NCBI GenBank assembly: GCA_002026165.1 | Contig: MWOS01000094.1 | Span: 1-64,000, forward strand | Reading direction: 5' to 3' | Origin: Prochlorococcus sp. HOT208_60m_813G15 | Lineage (GTDB): Bacteria > Cyanobacteriota > Cyanobacteriia > PCC-6307 > Cyanobiaceae | DNA length: 64,000 nt | Shown here: piece by piece, positions 17,815-25,841 of the stretch | Layout: each line of letters begins with the position of its first letter | Numbering within the stretch: the first letter of the stretch is position 1 | Notes under the pieces: model-generated | Seen by the model: only the letters and a program-made list of their open reading frames with translations | Databases searched by the model: none | What the model was told of the DNA's origin: nothing | Translations under genes and position numbers: made by a program

Positions 17815-17900
17815 CTTGAAATCCTAGTAATAGCTAGACTGGCTCACTTTTCATTAGCCAGTAATTAGGTTCAGTCATTGGCTATAATTTGCGAGAAATA
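17815..17900 (-). repeat. EVE 5'-end repeat, copy 4 (short)
   Basis: The reverse strand contains a start reading MTEPNYWLMKSEPV and then a stop. The left flank CCTAGTAATAGCTAG is shared with copy 2. The upstream CTTTCCTAAAT block is not seen here. The rest of the 17694-18103 gap holds nothing I can identify. Confidence 0.55.
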
Positions 17901-18103
17901 GTACTGCTGGTATTGTGCTGGCTGGTATGGCATTTTGCTTACTTTTTCGAAAGCCAGCCAAATTCAAAGCATTTTATTTAGTTTATCGAACAATATAAGT
18001 CAAAGAAAGTTTGGAAAAAAAATATAGAAATAAATTATTTTATCCAGACTTTTTTGGAATAATTGACAGTCGTTCTAAAATTGCAATGGTAATTAAGTCT
18101 TAA

Positions 18104-18199
18104 ATGATTGGAAGTTTACCAAAATTAATTGCACTTCTTATGGTCTTACTTCTTGTAGGAAGTACTTTTGTTGGTGGATTTTTTTACTTTCTAAAATGA
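18104..18199 (+). CDS. 31-residue single-span membrane peptide
   Basis: ATG 18104 to TGA 18199, overlapping the next start (ATGA). The sequence MIGSLPKLIALLMVLLLVGS continues to a second hydrophobic part ending FFYFLK. A TTGACAGTCGTTCTAAAAT motif 30-40 bp upstream matches the motif shared by other tiny genes and could be its promoter. Confidence 0.55.
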   Translation: MIGSLPKLIALLMVLLLVGSTFVGGFFYFLK

Positions 18200-18384
18200 T
18201 GACGAATACAGATCTGAAAACAATATTGCTTGAGCAAGCTTATGACGAAATTAAGGTCATTTGCTCCAAGTTTCAAGATGAATCTGGGGCAACAGATATG
18301 GAGGTTAAAACTCTACTAAGAGAACTTGCCAGGGTTTGGGAAAAAGATATAGATGAAGATTATGACATAGATTGGGAAGTTTAA
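18196..18384 (+). CDS. 62-residue acidic protein
   Basis: Not recognised. Helical, acidic, ends EKDIDEDYDIDWEV. Coupled by a four-base overlap to the preceding membrane peptide and convergent with the DUF1651-like gene, whose stop overlaps its end by four bases. Confidence 0.6.
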   Translation: MMTNTDLKTILLEQAYDEIKVICSKFQDESGATDMEVKTLLRELARVWEKDIDEDYDIDWEV

Positions 18385-18629
18385 AAAAAACTTCTAAAAA
18401 TTCTGGTCTTTTTCCAACCCTGCTCTAATAGTTCCTTATATTCCTTTCTCGCATTTTCTATAGTCTCAACTCTGCTACCTTTCATAACTGGTTTACTACT
18501 TCTCTTATAAACACATCCATAGGAGATCATCATTGCATTAATACTACGACTAGGTTTAGATACATCTTCAAATGGTTCAAAGATTTTTATCCTATTTCTT
18601 TCTTTATTTATAAGAATAAATTTATTCAT
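18381..18629 (-). CDS. DUF1651-like protein
   Basis: 82 residues. The pattern of an N-terminal strand pair (KFILINKERNRIKIFEPF), a central KPVMKGSRVETIENA and a terminal KELLEQGWKKTRIF resembles DUF1651, a marine picocyanobacterial family of unknown function. The match is by eye. It overlaps the start of the upstream membrane protein gene by one base. Confidence 0.5.
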   Translation of the reverse strand: MNKFILINKERNRIKIFEPFEDVSKPSRSINAMMISYGCVYKRSSKPVMKGSRVETIENARKEYKELLEQGWKKTRIFRSFF

Positions 18630-18880
18630 TACTTACCTTTGGATAAAAGATAATTTAAAAACACACCTCCAGAAACTAATAAACCCCCGATGAATACAAA
18701 TCCAAGTAAATCTAGGATTGATTTACCAGTATTTATTTTCAGAAAAGTTAAAGCAAAAGCTATTGGAGGGAATAATAATATTGCTTTTGGAATAAGTGCC
18801 TGATTCCATTTTTTAATAACAGTATCTTCTTCATTTAGTTCTTGATACAACTTTTCTAACTTTTTTCTTTCTTCTTCCAT
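18629..18880 (-). CDS. 83-residue two-span membrane protein
   Basis: An N-terminal charged coil (EEERKKLEKLYQELNEEDT) is followed by two hydrophobic helices (about 28-48 and 55-77). Not recognised. One transcript with the DUF1651-like gene is likely, as stop and start share a base. Confidence 0.6.
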   Translation of the reverse strand: MEEERKKLEKLYQELNEEDTVIKKWNQALIPKAILLFPPIAFALTFLKINTGKSILDLLGFVFIGGLLVSGGVFLNYLLSKGK

Positions 18881-18960
18881 TGAGTCAGCTCATTTAATTC
18901 CAAAATACTTTATTAAAGCAGAGGAAGTTAAATCTTCCCTTAGTATTTAATTAGCCAAGT

Positions 18961-18990
18961 AAAAAAAAAGGAGCTAGTTACTCCTTTTTT
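18961..18990. terminator. Terminator downstream of the secreted cupin gene
   Basis: GGAG / CTCC with a CTAGTTA loop, extended by A6/T6, gives a stem of up to ten pairs with T-runs on both strands. Positioned 20 bp after the cupin stop on the reverse strand. Confidence 0.8.
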
Positions 18991-19010
18991 CGATAGTTAA
19001 TCAAATTGAT

Positions 19011-19436
19011 TTATTCTTCAGGATTCAACGTAGGTATACCTTCTGCTGAAGCCACAGCAACCCACATAACTGCTGAAGAATTACCATTATTTGCCATTGT
19101 ATGAGCAGGAGTATTCGCTGAGAGAACGAATGAATCCCCCTCCCTAAAGGTTTTACTAATACCTGTCTTTTCGGCAAGCGTTAATTCACCACTTTCAATA
19201 TGACCCAGCAAAGGTACAGGATGAGAGTGCATTGGTATCGTTGCTCCATTTTCAACTTCTACTCTAATCAAACGCATTTCAGCTTTTCCTCTTGGATACT
19301 TAAAACTATCTCCATCAATGTTTTCTGAAGAGGTGAAGATTTCTTGTACATCAACAGGAGATTCTGCAGCTATAGAAATGCCTGGAATGATAAGCATTAA
19401 TGCAAAAGCTAATGCGATGAATAAATTCTTGACCAT
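19011..19436 (-). CDS. Secreted cupin-domain protein
   Basis: 141 residues. A clear signal peptide (LFIALAFALMLIIPGISIAAE) is followed by a single cupin barrel: motif 1 around PMHSHPVPLLGHIESGELTL (His ligands) and motif 2 around REGDSFVLSANTPAHTM. Probably a periplasmic metal-binding cupin. Substrate unknown. Single gene with its own terminator. Confidence 0.8.
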   Translation of the reverse strand: MVKNLFIALAFALMLIIPGISIAAESPVDVQEIFTSSENIDGDSFKYPRGKAEMRLIRVEVENGATIPMHSHPVPLLGHIESGELTLAEKTGISKTFREGDSFVLSANTPAHTMANNGNSSAVMWVAVASAEGIPTLNPEE

Positions 19437-19822
19437 GAATTTAAATTTCTATAAAATTATTTAGACTTATAGTATTTATTTTTTTTATATCTGTCAGTAC
19501 TTGAATTAACTTTTTATGTTTTTGTATAAATCTTCTATGAGAAGCTAAAGCCCATCAATTTAAATCGACTATTAATGTAAATTTTTTCTTAATTCTTTTT
19601 ATAAATTAAATCTTAAATTATATAGAGAAACTTATGCAGAAGTTATTTTATATAAGTTATATAAATCGAAATAAGTAGTCTTTTTTACCAAACAAATATA
19701 CCTGTTGTTAAATAAATATATTCGTCCTTGAAAAGCTCCTAAAAAATACTTTTTCTTGAAATAAAGATTGACAAGACATTCATAAAAAAAACTTTTATAA
19801 AACATTAACTTCTTTTATAAAT
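19437..19822. other. 386-bp divergent intergenic region
   Basis: Between the secreted cupin gene and the 102-residue gene. The reverse strand has AATAGTCGATTTAAA at about 19563-19577, a weak form of the shared TCGATCTAAAC motif. A TTGACA occurs at 19769 on the plus strand, but no well-spaced -10 is seen. Confidence 0.35.
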
Positions 19823-20131
19823 ATGTTTCTAACAAACAAGACTCGTTTAAAAATTAAGGATATTGTAAAGAGGATTTCACTTGATGAACCTGTCGCATTG
19901 GAAGAAAGAATTTATGTAGAAAAGTTTGCAAAACATAATTCAACTATATGGACATGGCTTAAGAAAGCTAATAGCTTAAGAAGATATGGTAAGCAAAAAA
20001 CAGATGGAATAAATGGACTTATCCAGAATCTTGGCCTTGATGGTTTAGAAACTGAAAATCATTTCGATCCCAAAAATGATGATCTTGCTGATTGGTTTAG
20101 TGGATCTCCTGATTGGGTGAGAAGAAGTTAG
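19823..20131 (+). CDS. 102-residue soluble protein
   Basis: Not recognised. Helical N-terminal part (IKDIVKRISLDEPVALEERI), a Trp-rich centre (STIWTWLKKANSLRRYG) and an acidic C-terminus with DLADWFSGSPDW. No signal peptide. Confidence 0.65.
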   Translation: MFLTNKTRLKIKDIVKRISLDEPVALEERIYVEKFAKHNSTIWTWLKKANSLRRYGKQKTDGINGLIQNLGLDGLETENHFDPKNDDLADWFSGSPDWVRRS

Positions 20132-20190
20132 ATCTTAAATTAATAAAGCTAAAAGTATAGTTGCAATAATAAAAATAAACTCCAGTAGAT

Positions 20191-20298
20191 CTAAAAATAA
20201 GGCGTATATGGAATTTCTGTTTTCATTGATTCGCCATAGTAACATTCAGCTGACTTTAGTAAGATCCAATAAATGAAATTTAGAAATGATTTTTCCAT
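20191..20298 (-). CDS. Micro-protein family D, member 1
   Basis: 35 residues starting MEKSFLNFIYWILLKSAECY then YGES. A paralogue at 31263-31382 reads MEKALVNFFYWLLIRSAESH then YGES. Agreement in this frame, over a longer overlapping frame, shows which one is coding. A membrane-facing N-terminal helix is likely. Function unknown. Confidence 0.65.
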   Translation of the reverse strand: MEKSFLNFIYWILLKSAECYYGESMKTEIPYTPYF

Positions 20299-20522
20299 AT
20301 GAAGACCTATATCTATCCCAATTCAACTTAGAATCGCAAATAAAAACATCGTAGAAAATACTCAATAGAAGAGATTTAGATTTTTTTAGATAATATGTGA
20401 TGGCTAGATTTGTATGAAATGCTACTAAAGCTTGTCTTATCAATCGATTTGGTACTATTGCTTATTGATTCCTTTAATTTTAGAAGGTATATTTAATGGA
20501 CTATATTTAATATAAGAGTTTC

Positions 20523-20639
20523 ATGAGTACTCAAAGTAGACAGCATCATAAAAGACAAGAGCAAAATAATACAGAATGGTTAGATGAATTAATCAATAAA
20601 ATTGAAAATATGAAAAACAAAATATCTAATACCTATTAA
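20523..20639 (+). CDS. Micro-protein family C, member 2
   Basis: 38 residues: a polar start (MSTQSRQHHKRQEQN) and the helix NTEWLDELINKIENMKNKIS shared with the protein encoded at 13014-13151. Followed by a strong terminator. Confidence 0.65.
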   Translation: MSTQSRQHHKRQEQNNTEWLDELINKIENMKNKISNTY

Positions 20640-20692
20640 TTAATTACGTCTTCTGTCGTTTATTACGCTATTTAATAAATATGTTTGTAATT

Positions 20693-20726
20693 AAGCCAGC
20701 TTTTTAGCAATAAAAGCTGGCTTTTT
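20693..20726 (+). terminator. Strong hairpin terminator
   Basis: AAGCCAGCTTTT pairs with AAAAGCTGGCTT (12 bp, 7-base loop), followed by a T-run. It closes the transcript of the 38-residue gene and insulates the guanidine cluster. Confidence 0.85.
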
Positions 20727-20862
20727 AAATGGAGTTATTTTTCTGATTTTTGCGAAAAGTTATTTAACAATGTTCCAATGAGGTACTTTTTAAGCAAGTT
20801 TATGGTTCATTTTAATTTTTATTGACAATATTGAAATAAGTGAAAAAAAGAATTTTAAATTT

Positions 20863-22053
20863 GTGACTATTGAATCATCTAAAAATCAAGACTTTACAAG
20901 GAAACATCCTAGCGAAGGAATGGATGCTTTAGAAAAAGAAGCAAAATTACCTCTGAATGGATGGGAAAACGAGGTTGCCCGAGCAAAGGAATATGGTTTA
21001 GAAGGAGCAAAAAGTATTGTCGATAGAAATATATCTACATTTTCAAGAGGAGAATTACCCCATTTTGCAGGTATCAATACTTTCATGAAAGCTCCATATG
21101 TTGAAAATGTAAATGAAGTGGGAAATTATGATGTTGCGATCGTTGGTGTTCCTCATGATTCTGGAACTACTTATAGACCAGGGACAAGATTTGGACCTCA
21201 AGGAATAAGAAAAATTTCTGCTCTTTATACTCCTTATAATTACGAAATGGGAGTGGATCTGAGAGAGCAGATTTCTATTTGTGATTTAGGAGATATTTTT
21301 ACAATTCCAGCTAATAATGAAAAAAGTTTTGATCAAATTTCAAAGGGGGTGGCTCATATTTTTGCTAGTGGTGCATTCCCAATTATTTTAGGTGGAGATC
21401 ATTCAATAGGTTTTCCTACAGTTAGAGGAGTTTGTCGCCACTTAGGAGATAAAAAAGTAGGGATCATTCACTTTGATAGACATGTAGATACTCAAGAAAC
21501 AGATCTAGATGAAAGAATGCATACCTGTCCATGGTTTCATGCAACTAATATGAAAAATGCACCTGCAAAAAATCTTGTTCAATTAGGAATTGGAGGTTGG
21601 CAAGTACCAAGAGAGGGAGTAAAAATTTGCAGGGAACGAAGTACAAATGTTTTAACAGTTACTGATATCTGTGAAATGGGGTTAAAAGAGGCTGCTGATT
21701 TTGCGATTGAAAAAGCTACTGATGGAACTGACTGTGTATATATTTCTTTTGATATTGATTGTATTGATGCTGGATTTGTCCCTGGAACTGGTTGGCCTGA
21801 ACCTGGGGGTTTATTACCTCGAGAGGCATTAAAACTTTTGGAGTATATTATTAGAAAAGTAAATGTATGTGGAATTGAGCTTGTTGAGGTTTCGCCTCCA
21901 TATGATGTAAGTGATATGACAGCCTTATTAGCTACTAGAGTTATTTGTGATTCAATTGCACATCTTGTAGTAAGTGGTCAGCTCCCAAGAAAATCTAAAC
22001 CAGAATGGATTTCAGATAAATGCAATATGTCAGTTGATCAAAAATGGAGATAG
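20863..22053 (+). CDS. gdmH: GdmH-type Ni2+-dependent guanidine hydrolase (ureohydrolase family)
   Basis: A 396-residue ureohydrolase starting at GTG. All binuclear-metal motifs are present: GGDHS (177-181), HFDRHVD (203-209) and SFDIDCID (295-302). The extended N-terminus (about 85 residues before the core) and GTGWPEPGG after the last motif resemble the cyanobacterial guanidine hydrolase (Synechocystis Sll1077 type), which releases urea and ammonium and needs HypA/HypB-like helpers. Both helper genes follow directly. Older annotation would call it agmatinase (speB). The assignment rests on context plus motif reading. Confidence 0.82.
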   Translation: MTIESSKNQDFTRKHPSEGMDALEKEAKLPLNGWENEVARAKEYGLEGAKSIVDRNISTFSRGELPHFAGINTFMKAPYVENVNEVGNYDVAIVGVPHDSGTTYRPGTRFGPQGIRKISALYTPYNYEMGVDLREQISICDLGDIFTIPANNEKSFDQISKGVAHIFASGAFPIILGGDHSIGFPTVRGVCRHLGDKKVGIIHFDRHVDTQETDLDERMHTCPWFHATNMKNAPAKNLVQLGIGGWQVPREGVKICRERSTNVLTVTDICEMGLKEAADFAIEKATDGTDCVYISFDIDCIDAGFVPGTGWPEPGGLLPREALKLLEYIIRKVNVCGIELVEVSPPYDVSDMTALLATRVICDSIAHLVVSGQLPRKSKPEWISDKCNMSVDQKWR

Positions 22054-22059
22054 ATTATT

Positions 22060-22416
22060 TTGCATGAGGTAGATATGACAAAATGCCTTATACTTTCTAT
22101 GGAAGAGTGGGCAGAGAAAAAAAATAAAGAAAAAATAATTGTTGAAAAGATTAATCTTAAAATTGGCGAATTTACTTGCGTAGAGCCAATATCATTAATA
22201 AATACTTTTAATGCTGCAGTCTTGGGTTCTTGGTTAGATTCCTCTCAGATTACTATTGAGACAATACCTTTTGAAGGAAAATGCTCTAAATGCAATAGAT
22301 CATATTTTCCAAAGAAAGAGAATGGATATAAATCTCCATGTTGCAATTTTAATTTAGAGGAAATTATTAGCGGGAGGGAATTAAAAATCGCATCCATTGA
22401 CTTTAAAGAAAAGTAG
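22060..22416 (+). CDS. hypA: HypA-like nickel chaperone (guanidine hydrolase maturation)
   Basis: 118 residues. The TTG start gives MHEVDM; an N-terminal Met-His-Glu with His2 is the nickel site of HypA, so TTG is preferred over the ATG six codons later. The zinc part has CSKC and a PCC pair near the end. It lies 6 bp after gdmH. No hydrogenase genes are present, which fits the GhaA-type role of loading nickel into GdmH. Confidence 0.85.
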   Translation: MHEVDMTKCLILSMEEWAEKKNKEKIIVEKINLKIGEFTCVEPISLINTFNAAVLGSWLDSSQITIETIPFEGKCSKCNRSYFPKKENGYKSPCCNFNLEEIISGRELKIASIDFKEK

Positions 22417-22456
22417 AAATTTAGTATCTAGAATAAAAATGTATTTTCAAATATAA

Positions 22457-23137
22457 ATGCATTTACCAATTTCAGACAAAATTGAATTAAATATTCTTCA
22501 TCAAAATAGTCATCAAGCTGAGAAAAATAAAGTTAAGTTTAATAATTATAATTTGCTTTGCTTGAACATAATGAGTAGTCCTGGTGCAGGAAAAACGAGA
22601 TTACTTGAAATAACTTTAGAAGATCTTTCAACAGAATTTCAAAGTGCTGTTTTAGAGGGTGATATGACTACTAATCTTGATGCTGCAAGATTAGAAAAAT
22701 TAAATATTCCAGTAGTACCAATTACAACTGGAAGAGCGTGCCATCTAGATGCAAATATGGTTAGTGGAGGTTTAAAATTACTAGAAAAAAAAATCAATCC
22801 TCATATCCTAGATATTTTGTTAGTGGAAAATGTAGGAAATTTAGTTTGTCCTGCAGAATTTGAGATTGGGGAACATTTTAAAGTTGCACTTTTAAGTATT
22901 ACTGAAGGTGAGGATAAACCTTTAAAATATCCAATAATGTTTAGAGAAGCAGATTTAATTTTGATTACTAAAGTTGATTTATTACCCCATTTAAATTTTG
23001 ATATTAACGAATTAAAATCGAATATATCATCAACTAATCCCAAGGCAGATATTATAGAAATTTCTTCGATAACCAAGTCTGGATTTGATTTATGGCAAAA
23101 ATGGATTAGTAAAAAGATTCTGAAATTTAAAAAATAA
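22457..23137 (+). CDS. hypB: HypB-like nickel-insertion GTPase
   Basis: 226 residues. Walker A SSPGAGKTRL, the block EGDMTTNLDAARL, the metal-site TGRACHLDA, VENVGNLVCPAEFEIGE and the guanine-specificity KVD are seen. There is no His-rich N-terminal nickel store. In this operon it should act with the HypA-like protein on the guanidine hydrolase (GhaB-type) rather than on a hydrogenase. Confidence 0.88.
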   Translation: MHLPISDKIELNILHQNSHQAEKNKVKFNNYNLLCLNIMSSPGAGKTRLLEITLEDLSTEFQSAVLEGDMTTNLDAARLEKLNIPVVPITTGRACHLDANMVSGGLKLLEKKINPHILDILLVENVGNLVCPAEFEIGEHFKVALLSITEGEDKPLKYPIMFREADLILITKVDLLPHLNFDINELKSNISSTNPKADIIEISSITKSGFDLWQKWISKKILKFKK

Positions 23138-23242
23138 GGAATATTGATTAATTAAAAGTAATCTCCTAAAAGTATCAGTCATTACAACTTTAGATTTACT
23201 TTTTCTTAAGTATTGATAGTACGTAAATTTTTTTTTTCAAAT

Positions 23243-24241
23243 ATGTTCAAAAAATTGAGAGTTTTTGCGGCCTCTTTGCTTGCTCTGATATTAGCGATTT
23301 CATTAAGTACATTATCAAGTCCTGCCGCTCCAAAAGGAGAACCTATCACTTTGGGATACAGTAACTGGGCAGGATGGTGGCCTTGGGCGATAGCTGTTGA
23401 TCAAAAAATGTTTGAAAAAAATGGAGTTAATGTTCAGATGAAATGGTTTGATGGATATGTTCAATCCATGGAAACTTTTGCTGCTGGAAAAATCGATGGA
23501 AATTCGCAAACTCTTAATGACACTATTTCGTTCTTACCCGGAGAGAATGGAGGGGAAGTAGTTGTTTTAGTTAATGATAATTCTGCAGGGAATGACCAAA
23601 TAATTGCAGATAAATCAATAAAAAGTGTTGCTGATTTAAAAGGTAAAACAGTAGCAGTAGAAGAAGGTGTTGTGGATGATTTTTTACTTGTTTTAGCTTT
23701 GAATGATGTTGGATTAACTAGAGATGATGTAATTATTAAAGGTCTGCCAACTGATCAGGCTGCAACTGCATTCGCAGCAGGGAAAGTAGATGCAGTTGGT
23801 GCATTCCCTCCATTTACTGGAACTGCAATGAAGAGGCCTGGAGCAAGAGTTATTGCGAGTTCAAAAGAATATCCTGGTGCAATCCCTGATTTATTAGCTG
23901 TAAGCGGAGATTTGATTTCTGAAAGACCAGATGATGTTCAAAAAATTGTTAAAACATGGTGGGATGTAAGAGAATTCATGGAAAAAAATCCAAGAAAATC
24001 TGAAAAGATTATGGCAAAGCGAGCTGGCATCCCAACACGTGAATACAAACAATATAAGGGTGGAACTAGGTTCTTTTCTTTGAAAGAAAATTTAGAAGCT
24101 TTTAGTGATGGGTTCGGTATGAAACATATGCCTTATGCAGCGAAACAAATGGCAGACTTTATGGTAAAGGTAGGATTTATTCCTGAAAAACCAGATATGA
24201 GCAAATTATTTGACTCTTCGTTTGTTAAAAATATTAGTTAA
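23243..24241 (+). CDS. ABC transporter substrate-binding protein (NMT1/TauA-like), probably guanidine
   Basis: About 332 residues from the preferred ATG, which gives a typical signal peptide (FKKLRVFAASLLALILAISL) cleaved near SSPAAPKG. A TTG ten codons upstream is an alternative. The fold is that of nitrate/taurine/thiamine-type binding proteins: GYSNWAGWWPWAIAVDQKMF and AVGAFPPFTGT. The aromatic-rich WAGWWPW is a plausible pocket for a small cation. It is placed with gdmH and its nickel chaperones, so guanidine or a derivative is the likely ligand (inference). Confidence 0.82.
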   Translation: MFKKLRVFAASLLALILAISLSTLSSPAAPKGEPITLGYSNWAGWWPWAIAVDQKMFEKNGVNVQMKWFDGYVQSMETFAAGKIDGNSQTLNDTISFLPGENGGEVVVLVNDNSAGNDQIIADKSIKSVADLKGKTVAVEEGVVDDFLLVLALNDVGLTRDDVIIKGLPTDQAATAFAAGKVDAVGAFPPFTGTAMKRPGARVIASSKEYPGAIPDLLAVSGDLISERPDDVQKIVKTWWDVREFMEKNPRKSEKIMAKRAGIPTREYKQYKGGTRFFSLKENLEAFSDGFGMKHMPYAAKQMADFMVKVGFIPEKPDMSKLFDSSFVKNIS

Positions 24242-24257
24242 TTAATAAAAAAATAAA

Positions 24258-25076
24258 ATGGTTAGTTCGAAATTAATCAAGAGGGATAAATATTTTTTAT
24301 CCCTCTTTTCATTTGGTAGTGAACCGAAAAAATTAAATAAAATATTTCTTCAATTAGCCTCACTTTTGCTACCACTTTTAATTTGGACAATAGTGTGTCA
24401 ATTAAAACTTGTGAGTGAGATGTTTTTACCATCACCTTTAGCGGTTTTTTATTCTCTTTTAGATATGGCTGAAAGTGGAATATTATTTGAAGATATTTTT
24501 GCAAGTACTGGTAGGGTATTTGCTGGTTTTATAATTGCGACAATTTTTTCAGTTCCTTTGGGAATTTTAATGGGTTCTTTCCCTTCTTTTTGTGCTTTAT
24601 GTGAACCATTAATTGCAATGCTTAGATATATGCCTGCTGCTGCTTTTTCTCCTTTGCTAATTATTTATTTAGGAATTGAAGAGGCTCCAAAAATCGCTTT
24701 AATTTTTATTGGTACCGTTTACTTTAATGTTTTGATGGTTATGGATTCAGTAAAATTTGTACCCAAAGAACTCATCGAAACAACGCTTACTTTAGGAGGT
24801 AATACAAAAGATTTGTTGATCAGAGTAATAGCCAGATATTCATTGCCAAGTATTATTGATACTTTAAGAATTAATATTGCAACTTCATGGAATTTAGTAA
24901 TTGTTGCAGAGTTAATTGCAGCAGAAGTTGGTTTAGGTAAAAGGATTCAACTGGCTCAAAGATTTTTTCGTACAGATCAAATATTTGCAGAATTAATAGT
25001 TCTTGGATTAATAGGATTTGCTTTGGATATGAGTTTTAGATTGCTACTTAGACGTACATGTAAATGGGCTGTTTAA
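24258..25076 (+). CDS. ABC transporter permease (SsuC/TauC type)
   Basis: 272 residues with about six transmembrane helices and the EAA loop region (ELIETTLTLGGNTKDLL followed by IARYSLPSIIDTLRI). The ATPase gene starts at the base after its stop. Middle gene of the importer unit. Confidence 0.87.
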   Translation: MVSSKLIKRDKYFLSLFSFGSEPKKLNKIFLQLASLLLPLLIWTIVCQLKLVSEMFLPSPLAVFYSLLDMAESGILFEDIFASTGRVFAGFIIATIFSVPLGILMGSFPSFCALCEPLIAMLRYMPAAAFSPLLIIYLGIEEAPKIALIFIGTVYFNVLMVMDSVKFVPKELIETTLTLGGNTKDLLIRVIARYSLPSIIDTLRINIATSWNLVIVAELIAAEVGLGKRIQLAQRFFRTDQIFAELIVLGLIGFALDMSFRLLLRRTCKWAV

Positions 25077-25838
25077 ATGAAATTAGATGTTAATAATATT
25101 TCAAAATATTTTGGGGAAGGTTCAAATAGAAAAAAGGCAATTGAGGGAATAAGCTTTTCAATAAGTTCTGGCGAATTTAAAACTCTTGTTGGAAGCTCTG
25201 GATCAGGTAAAAGTACTATATTGAGGATTATTGCTGGGCTTGAGAGTCCATCTAAAGGGAACGTAAAAGTAGATGGGAAAATAGTTAGTGGACCGGGATT
25301 GGATAGAGGGATGGTTTTTCAGAAATATAGTCTTTTCCCTTGGCTCACTGCATCTGAGAATATTGCATTTGGAATGAATTTAAATTCTTACAAGTTGAAA
25401 GAAATAAAATATAGGACATCTTATTTATTAGAAGTAGTAGGTCTTCAGGATTCTGGAAATAAGTATCCAAAAGAATTATCTGGAGGAATGCAACAAAGGA
25501 TTGCAATTGCAAGAGCTCTAGCGACTAATCCTAAAATTCTACTTTTAGATGAACCTTTTGGAGCATTGGACTTACAGATAAGAGAATCTATGCAGAAATT
25601 TCTCTATGAATTATGGAAAAAAACTTCATTGACAGTTTTACTTATAACCCATGATATTGAAGAAGCATTAGCTCTCTCTCAGCAAATATGTATTTTGGCC
25701 CCTAATCCTGGAAGAATCATAAAAGAAGTTAGGGTAGATCTACAAAAAGGAGATTTAGATAAATTGAAACTTGATTCGGATTTTGCAAAATTAAGATATG
25801 AGTTATCTGATTTTTTAAGAGGCCTTCAAAAAAAATAA
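25077..25838 (+). CDS. ABC transporter ATPase (SsuB/TauB/NrtD type)
   Basis: 253 residues. Walker A GSSGSGKST, Q-loop QKYSLFPW, signature LSGGMQQRIAIARAL, Walker B ILLLDEPFGALD and the switch His in LLITHDIEEAL. Energises import together with the two preceding genes. Confidence 0.93.
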   Translation: MKLDVNNISKYFGEGSNRKKAIEGISFSISSGEFKTLVGSSGSGKSTILRIIAGLESPSKGNVKVDGKIVSGPGLDRGMVFQKYSLFPWLTASENIAFGMNLNSYKLKEIKYRTSYLLEVVGLQDSGNKYPKELSGGMQQRIAIARALATNPKILLLDEPFGALDLQIRESMQKFLYELWKKTSLTVLLITHDIEEALALSQQICILAPNPGRIIKEVRVDLQKGDLDKLKLDSDFAKLRYELSDFLRGLQKK

Positions 25839-25841
25839 ATA

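Noticed and set aside
20246-20443. 65-residue reverse-strand frame
   Set aside because: An overlapping frame encodes the 35-residue protein homologous to that at 31263; homology picks the other frame.
20768-20790. NtcA-type site GTA-N8-TAC before gdmH
   Set aside because: The best candidate (TGTTCCAATGAGGTAC) has the wrong spacing by one base and a mismatch; too weak to annotate.
20640-20862. Guanidine riboswitch (ykkC classes) upstream of gdmH
   Set aside because: Only a terminator and A+T-rich DNA are visible; no ACGR-loop hairpins or conserved ykkC core.
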